Source of the DNA: Bagarius yarrelli
Lineage: Eukaryota > Chordata > Actinopteri > Siluriformes > Sisoridae
DNA: 64,000 nucleotides
Assembly (NCBI GenBank): GCA_005784505.1
Contig: VCAZ01000050.1
Coordinates: 1,736,001-1,800,000, forward strand
Direction of reading: 5' to 3'
Shown here: positions 58,101 through 64,000 of the stretch, in pieces
Position numbering within the stretch: the first letter of the stretch is position 1
Layout of the letters: every line of letters begins with the position of its first letter
Notes under the pieces: model-generated
Told to the model about the DNA's origin: nothing
The model's input: the letters and a program-made list of their open reading frames with translations, nothing else
Database searches by the model: none
Made by a program: the position numbers and the translations under genes

Positions 58101-60407
58101 CCTTGGAACAACGGACAGGGCATACCATTAGCTATTAGTATTAGCGGTTAGCATTGGCAGTTAGAACCGGAAAACAAGAAATACATAGAAAGACAACATT
58201 GAGACCTTAGTAATAAAACGTGTAAGACGACATTATGATGTTAAGGCCAGGCAAGGACTGAATTAAACACAGAGGTATTTGTATACACAAATATTTACAA
58301 CCTGCAGATCATAATTTCCACACCATGTTAATACCTTTTTTTCTACAGAATGATCTTATGCCATATGTAATAACTCAAATACATACTGTATTATTAAAAA
58401 TACAGACGAAACTAATGTGTGTATTTATTACCCAGGAGATTATCAATGCAACTGCTGAACCTTGGCACTACGAGATTTTCTTGGACAAAAATGTCACCAA
58501 ATTGACCTTGCTAAACTTGACTGAGGAAGACTCTGGAAAATACACATGTAGCGCAGTTTTCAATATCACATCTTCTGAGTCGCAGTTAGACCTCAAAGTT
58601 TTGTCCTTCTTAGAGCCGCTAAAGCCTTTCCTGGCCATCGCCGCTGAAGTGGTCATCCTTGTTACTCTCATCCTGCTCTATGAGAGACACAATCAGAAGC
58701 ACAAGAGTCTCATTGAAACCACAGGTAGGCTGAAAAGAAGCAGCGAGGGTGGGGGTTCAATTACAAAGAAATATTTTGAAGAGTGTCGTTTATTGAACAC
58801 TACTGTCTTGTCTTAACTTTACAGATAATGGACTGTATGAGCATACATCGTGAGTATACTATATATACACGACTATATATGGCTGTTCGTAGAATTGTTT
58901 CGTAGAATTCTTGTTAGATATCTCAAGCTTTTAGGTTTAAAAAAACTTTTTTTAATTTAAAACTTTTTTTTATATAGTCTTTTTAGTCTATTTTTAGTCT
59001 TATTATATACGATTATAATATTTTTATATATCAAAGTCTTATTATATACGATTATAATACTGCAAATCTATATCTATATATATATATATATATGATGTTC
59101 ACAATAGATTCAAAAATAATAATAAAGAAAAAATAAAAAAAAACAAATAAAAGAAACAGGAAAAAAACAGCAAATATAAAATTTGGATCCATTTGCTCTA
59201 TATGTGTTCAGCACTGGCTGCCAAATTGCCTCAACAAGTCTACCAGTAAGTTTTAAGTCTACCTAGCAAGATCTTGATTAGCTGGTTCAAGTGTGTTTAA
59301 TTAGGGTTGGAGCTAAACTCTGCAGGACACCGGACCTCCAGGACCAAGTTTGGACACCCCTGCCTTAACCACTGAGCTACCACCTCCAATTCAAGCATCC
59401 TGTCCACTGGTGAAAGCACAAGTAGAAACTAAGGATGACTAGTAGTGTTAAGCTTCACACGAGAGACATACAGTAAACAATAGATTGACTTGATGTCAAT
59501 AAAGAGGTACAACTGTCCTGCCAAACATTTCCCAGTTCTCTTCTCTGACCATCTTGAGACTTGAGGAGAAATTACAAATCACATTTATATTTGACACAAT
59601 CCTGCAGGTCTATCTCTGAGTGCAATTCATCCTCTACAGATGATTTAGAATGCAGCTGCCAGGTTGTTTTCAACCTACCAAAGTTTTCACACACCACCCT
59701 ATTGCTGCGCTGCCTCCACTGGCTCCCAGTAGCTGCATGCATCAGACTCAAAAGACTGATACTTGCCTACAAAGCCAAAAATGGATCCTCACATTGCACC
59801 AACCTCTCTCAAGTTCAGCGTATTTGAGAAAGAGGTGGATCTTCAATCATCTCTTGAGGGCAGCCAGTGACTCTGCTGTTCTGATGTTTATGGGAAGTTT
59901 ATTCCACCATCTTGATGCCAGAACAGAGTAACGTCCAGAAGTAGGCCTACCTTGCATGGAACAAATTACCTGTAGGTTTAAACTTATAAATTGGTAGCTC
60001 CAAGGTGTAGGAGTTCTTGCATGTTTAAAGGGTGACAATTATGTATGACTATTTTTTTATTTAGTAAATGTCAGGAATGAAGGTATCAGAATGTGTGCAC
60101 ATGCACAAGAAGGTATTCTATCACTACCTCTGAGAGTTAGGATGGGTGATATAGACACACTATTTTTGGTTGCTGCCAGGATACCATCTAATAAGTTTGT
60201 GTATGCCATCCTTCTATACTAACCCACAGCATACAGTATTCTAGTCTGTTATATGTGTAGGTGTTTAACGCTAAGTGTGTGCCAAGTGAGTCTTGTCTAA
60301 TCATTAACCAGATGATAATACTTTGTTATAGAATGCAAGAAGAGAACACCATGGAGGATGAAGAAACCACAACCAGACAGAGGAAAGTGGAGTTGCAGTT
60401 AAAATAA
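55104..60407 (+). CDS. emb: Embigin (8 exons)
   Basis: A single-pass glycoprotein of the basigin/neuroplastin/embigin family. Members chaperone monocarboxylate transporters to the plasma membrane and support cell adhesion. Exons: 55104-55194, 55465-55527, 56125-56314, 56599-56687, 57255-57382, 58436-58724, 58825-58849, 60332-60407. All are GT-AG with matching phases (316 residues; human embigin about 327). A hydrophobic signal (MHLLLVLLYW) lies at residues 16-25, so the Met at 16 is an alternative start. Exon 2 is a Ser/Thr-rich linker. Two Ig domains occupy about 52-144 (LQCNL, DLGNYSC) and 145-240 (VLKCVI, EDSGKYTCSA), with several N-glycosylation sites (NITG, NYSC, NATA, NVTK, NLTE, NITS). 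The membrane span is about 250-270 with the family's buried Pro and Glu258 (PLKPFLAIAAEVVILV). The tail ends TRQRKVELQLK. It lies downstream of malt1 and tail-to-tail with mrps30. Confidence 0.88.
56808..57125 (+). mobile_element. Interspersed repeat, CACAGTCCAAAAACATGTAT family
   Basis: A tRNA-like start (GGCAGCAATGTGGCTTAGTG, GGGTTTGATTCC), then CCACAGTCCAAAAACATGTA, a TAATTGGTGATTCTAAATTG block, GTGATGGACTGGAGATCTGT and GATAGACTCCAGCAGATCCC. The copy at 60812-61140 is closely similar, with a partial one at 15355-15560. It lies in an emb intron. Confidence 0.75.
59213..59366. mobile_element. hAT-type MITE fragment
   Basis: Ends in CTGCAGGACACCGGACCTCC..AAGTTTGGACACCCCTG, preceded by GATTAGCTGGTTCAAGTGTG. 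I recognise this as the right half of a widespread fish MITE. The left terminus is missing. It lies in the last emb intron. Confidence 0.6.
59640..59950 (+). pseudogene. LINE reverse transcriptase C-terminal relic
   Basis: The plus-strand frame reads VVFNLPKFSHTTLLLRCLHW followed by LPVAACIRLKRLILAYKAKN. This is the conserved segment near the end of fish LINE reverse transcriptases. A frameshift near 59655 (AAARL in another frame) and an early stop show that it is dead. It lies in the last emb intron. Confidence 0.8.
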
Positions 60408-60724
60408 ATAAATATAATTTAAAATGAGTTATGTTTTATATTATTAGGAACTATGTTATAAGGCCAGCAAAAGAACATATTCTTTGAAAGACATTTGGGT
60501 GCCAGATTTAAAATACAAAAACTTCAACTCTGTTCTTGAATCGCATGAGCAATACTCCAACCTACGGAAGCAATATTACATTACTGTATATGTGGATATT
60601 AAACAGCATCAGAATCAAAGTGTTAGTCCAGTTGTAAATTCACTGTAATATAACGTTTATTGTGCTTCCAATTGCCGTTTCCTCAACATTACAAGTTGTA
60701 CTGTATGAAGTTCATCTATAAAGC

Positions 60725-60730
60725 AATAAA
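60725..60730 (+). terminator. Polyadenylation signal of emb
   Basis: AATAAA about 318 bases after the emb stop codon. An earlier overlapping run (AATAAATAAATA) directly at the stop could also serve. Confidence 0.45.
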
Positions 60731-60811
60731 ATTGACTTAAAAGTGTGTAAATATTTGAGTTATTGTGCAGAAATTATAAAGTCTGATTAGCGAAACAATA
60801 TAAACTTTAGG

Positions 60812-61140
60812 GACAGCACGGTGGCAAAATTGTTAACAAGAAGGTCCCAGGTTCGATTCCCAGGCAGGGGCCTTTCTGTGTGGAGTTTTCATGTTCTTCC
60901 TGTGCTTGCATAGGTTCACTCCGGGTTCTCCGGTTTCCTCCCACAGTCCAAAAACATGTATGTTAGATTGATTGGTGATTTTAAATTGCCCATAGGAGTG
61001 AGTGTGAGTGTGTGGCGCCCTGTGATGGACTGGCGACCTGTCCAGGGGCCACCCGTGCCCCCCCCCCAACCACCCCCCCCCCTACCCCCCCCCCCCCCCT
61101 TTCAGAGACGGCTGGGATAGACTCCATCAGATCCCTGTGA
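60812..61140 (+). mobile_element. Interspersed repeat, CACAGTCCAAAAACATGTAT family, with C-rich tract
   Basis: Full-length relative of 56808-57125: GGACAGCACGGTGGCAAAAT, GGTTCGATTCCCAGG, GGTTTCCTCCCACAGTCCAA, GATGGACTGGCGACCTGTCC, GATAGACTCCATCAGATCCC. A low-complexity C tract at about 61060-61100 sits inside it, likely expanded from the CCCCGCC-type part of the repeat. Confidence 0.75.
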
Positions 61141-61852
61141 CCCTGAACTTTAATATAACATTTCTACATACACGCACAAGGAATCGTCAGCAAGACCCCT
61201 TTACTGGAACTGAAAGACCCAAAAACACGTCTGCTATGTTTTGGTAGGTGAGGAAGAACTTGTGCTTAACAAAGTGCCTTGACTGAACAACTTTGGGACA
61301 TAAACTGCACCCCAGACATCCTCACCTCAACATTAGTGCTTTATCTTATAATAATAATAGTATAATTATTATAATATATAATATATAATAATAATAATAT
61401 AACTGAATAAATAAATCCCAAAGCAATGCTTTGTACACAATTGTGGAGATTATTATACGAGTAAAAGGGCCCAATATTTTATACCCCTAAATAATATTTA
61501 TACCCCTTTTCATTGGCCCTTTAAAACAGAGTAATAAAGAAATAGAAAGCATGGTTCATGACCATAATTTTTAAAGGTCATTGACATTGTATTTTTTAAA
61601 GCAGGTTCCTCATTTCCTGTTTGTTTTTTTAATCATAAAAGCATTATAGGACTAATAGGCGAGTGCACACCATATGCAATTATATACAATAAAACAACCA
61701 GTGTTACAAGGTGTGTAACGTAGAACGCTGTTGTGTGTGTTTGTATAAAATGGCAGTTGGCAATTAATAATCAGAGGAGAAACTGTGCAATAAAACAAAA
61801 CATGACAGAATTAGGAAAATAGGCTTATAGCTTATATCCACTTAAAAAAATT

Positions 61853-62032
61853 ATGTGGTAGATCAGTGGTTAAGGTGTTGGACTTCTATCTGGAAGATTG
61901 GGGTTCGATTCCCAGCACCACCAGGTTATCACTGTTGGGCCCCTGAGCAAGGCCCTTAAACCCCAACTGCTAAGTTGTATGAAAGATAAATGTAAGTCAC
62001 TCTGGATAGGAACATCTGCCAAATGCCATAAA
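61853..62032 (+). mobile_element. V-SINE copy
   Basis: TATGTGGTAGATCAGTGGTT head, GGGGTTCGATTCCC, AAGGCCCTTAAACCCCAACT, and CTCTGGATAGGAACATCTGC core. Confidence 0.88.
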
Positions 62033-62123
62033 TGTAAAATAAATTGAAAAAATAAATGTAATGTTTAAATGAAATGTAATATAAGTGGAAATCCCAACAT
62101 GCTGAAGTTCAAACAACAACTAC

Positions 62124-62147
62124 CACACACACACACACACACACACA
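62124..62147 (+). repeat. (AC)n microsatellite
   Basis: Twelve AC units downstream of mrps30. Confidence 0.9.
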
Positions 62148-62166
62148 TATCCAGTGGCATATAATA

Positions 62167-62172
62167 TTTATT
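62167..62172 (-). terminator. Polyadenylation signal of mrps30
   Basis: AATAAA on the minus strand about 33 bases after the mrps30 stop codon. Confidence 0.45.
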
Positions 62173-62204
62173 TTTCATCCAATTCCAAGCACTCATAATT
62201 TAAT

Positions 62205-63877
62205 TCATGGCTTGTTCAGCAGAAACCTTACAAGGAGCTTAAACACATCATCATTCCAACCAATCACGTCTCCATCCGTGATTTTGTCATAAAGGCGCAG
62301 ACTGTCTGTGCCCCAACACAGGTTCTTACGTGGGTTGTTGGGTATCGATAATGAACTAAGGGCCAAAGTGTTTAGCTGATAGCAGAAGAAGGAGAAGTAC
62401 TGGCCATCAGTGATCACAGCCTGCGACACGAACGGTCTGCTCAGGTCCTGTTCACTCCAGAAACCTAGAAAGAGAAGCAAAACGATGCATTAGGCATTAG
62501 ACACGCTTTCTTCGACTTATATAATATTAATATATAAATATGGACCACATAATATTTTATAGATCTTTTTTTTTCACCGCCTAAGTTCTATCCTCATTTT
62601 TTTTTTACTGCTTATGTAATATCACAGATCCGCAGACTGTTTCAGAGGAAAGTACCAACTAACTGTTCTGTATTGATGAGCTCTCAGTGGTGCAGATTAA
62701 AATTTATTCTAAAAAAGAAAACCAAAAGAATTTGAAGAATCAAGTTTTAATGACACTACAGCTACCTACAGCCCGAAAGGTTGGCTAGAAGAATTAGTTT
62801 CTTCTATCTGTATTCCATCTCCCCTATTGACCACAGTCACACTAGCCAATCAGTGAGGGTGTATTAGCTCCTGAATGGAGACTCGGGCAGACATTACACA
62901 GCCTTGTGGTTGGCTGACTGTGTTTCGGAGGAAGCATGTACAGTGTCATATGATATTTGTTAAAAGTTTTTTTTTTTAAAAAAAGGTTCTCTTAATAACA
63001 GCATTTAACAATACAAGCCAACTTGCATGCTATTTTCCCATATGCCCGTCTACATTTTAGGTAGAAAACGTATTATTTTTTATATTATATTAAATTTTAA
63101 TTTTTTATTAATTCACTTTGTTAGAGACAGAGAAAAGTAAATTACATTTACAGCATTTGGCAAACGCCCTTATCCAGAGCGACTTATTTATCTCTTTAAT
63201 ACAACTAAGCAACTGATTCGAACCCCGATCTTTCAATTAGTGGTCCACACCTTAACCACTACTACTACCCCAAACAAGTTACTACTTGACCCCCCCCATC
63301 ACATGGCTAAAGTTAAAGCTTTAAAAAAAATAAATATATGTAATATATATCTTTATTAATGTATTTAAGGACAGAAGTTTAAACGTCCATAAGTATCATA
63401 AAGACACGACCACTGGGGACAGAGTTCTTGATCTAAAGATCTGAAGATCTCAAGCCCCACCACCGCCAGACAGCCACCGTTGGGTCCCTGAGCAAGACCC
63501 TTAACCCCTCCTGCTCCAGGGCCGCTGTATCATAGCTGACCCTGCGCTCTGACCCCCAACTTACTAAGATGGGATATGCATAGAAACGAATTTCACTCTG
63601 CTGTAAAAAAGTATGTGTGACAAAAAGACATTTTTTTTTTAATTGCAACAACAAAATGACTGCAATGTTGTAAAAACATGTAAGTGCTATAAAACCTCAC
63701 CCTGATACATAGCCTGAGCTCCTGTCCATGCGAAGAGGCTTGCAATAGCGTTGGCCTTCAAAAACACCTCAATGTGTTCAGGGAGGCCTTTTTTAATCAG
63801 TTTGTCCCTGCGGAATTGATCAGGGACCATGTGGAACTGTGTGTGACCATAGCAGCAGGGATCCTGCAATTTAGCAC
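62205..63877 (-). CDS. mrps30: Mitochondrial ribosomal protein mL65/MRPS30, C-terminal two exons (partial)
   Basis: A structural protein of the mitochondrial ribosome (named S30/PDCD9 but assigned to the large subunit as mL65). Two minus-strand exons are in the window: 63877-63701 and 62464-62205. They join in phase 1 so that AMYQG runs into GFWSEQDL. Diagnostic segments are DPCCYGHTQFHMVPDQ, NAIASLFAWTGAQAMYQG, RPFVSQAVITDGQYFSFFCY and NNPRKNLCWGT, ending DDVFKLLVRFLLNKP. The tail is shorter than the human one as I remember it. Earlier exons lie beyond the right edge. The acceptor at 63877 (after TATAG) competes with a second AG about 14 bases further in. It lies tail-to-tail with emb. Confidence 0.92.
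63143..63268 (-). mobile_element. V-SINE copy, reverse orientation, middle deleted
   Basis: On the minus strand: core GGGCGTTTGCCAAATGCTGT and tRNA-like head with GGGTTCGAATC. The CCCTTAACC part is missing. It lies in the mrps30 intron. Confidence 0.8.
63440..63615 (+). mobile_element. Second SINE-like family, copy 2
   Basis: GAGCAAGACCCTTAACCCCT, CTGCTCCAGGGCCGCTGTAT, GCTGACCCTGCGCTCTGACC and AAACGAATTTCACTCTGCTG. It pairs with the copy at 37563-37735 and lies in the mrps30 intron. Confidence 0.7.
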
Positions 63878-64000
63878 CTATACAGGGTAAAATATAGTTA
63901 CACAACAAGACTAACATAGAGCCGCAAAACTCACACACAGACTCAAACAAAGACGTTTATACACACGTTTATATAAGAGATAGAATGTATGGAATGCACA

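Larger units (their letters stand above)
60408..62204. other. Tail-to-tail intergenic region, emb and mrps30
   Basis: Holds the emb 3' UTR, two interspersed repeats and a C-rich tract. No gene was recognised. Confidence 0.55.

Overview
This window is nuclear DNA from a bony fish. The genes are split by GT-AG introns, the DNA is AT-rich, microsatellites are common, and about twenty copies of a tRNA-headed SINE with the V-SINE 3' core occur on both strands. That SINE resembles the Mermaid/Merman type of catfishes and relatives, so an ostariophysan, perhaps a catfish, is my best guess; this is inference. I see no bacterial operon, virus, CRISPR array, plasmid or secondary-metabolite system, and nothing I would call a new biological system.

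Six protein genes can be rebuilt exon by exon with matching splice phases. From left to right: (1) 1-12966 is gene-poor flank holding a LINE 3' end, long AT and GA microsatellites and some GC-richer blocks that could be conserved regulatory DNA. (2) ptrh1, minus strand, 12967-16413, is peptidyl-tRNA hydrolase 1 in 5 exons. (3) secisbp2, plus strand, CDS 18797-27379, is SECIS-binding protein 2 in 17 coding exons and lies head-to-head with ptrh1 across a 1.8 kb promoter region. (4) prlr, minus strand, 31238-36954, is a prolactin receptor in 8 coding exons. Its short cytoplasmic tail suggests the fish b paralogue. (5) malt1, plus strand, 42826-54033, is the MALT1 paracaspase in 16 exons with an intact His/Cys pair. 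(6) emb, plus strand, 55104-60407, is embigin in 8 exons. (7) mrps30, minus strand, 62205 to beyond 63877, is the C-terminal part of mitochondrial ribosomal protein mL65/MRPS30 and is cut by the window edge.

The genes do not form a pathway. Their functions are translation quality control, selenoprotein synthesis, cytokine signalling, NF-kB signalling, cell adhesion or transporter chaperoning, and mitochondrial translation. Their human relatives lie on chromosomes 9, 5 and 18, which points to an old linkage group.

Introns and spacers are heavily colonised: V-SINEs, a second SINE-like family, LINE 3' ends, Tc1/mariner-type, hAT-like and long-TIR DNA elements, several nested in one another. The observations most worth checking are splice sites built into microsatellites (secisbp2 first coding donor, malt1 exon 2 acceptor), a 96-nt fully open in-frame intron next to the catalytic His of malt1, two symmetric 24-nt microexons in malt1, an ETS-IRF composite site upstream of malt1, and the variant WSEWN motif of the prolactin receptor. 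All gene models rest on reading splice signals and on family knowledge from memory; no search or transcript data was available.
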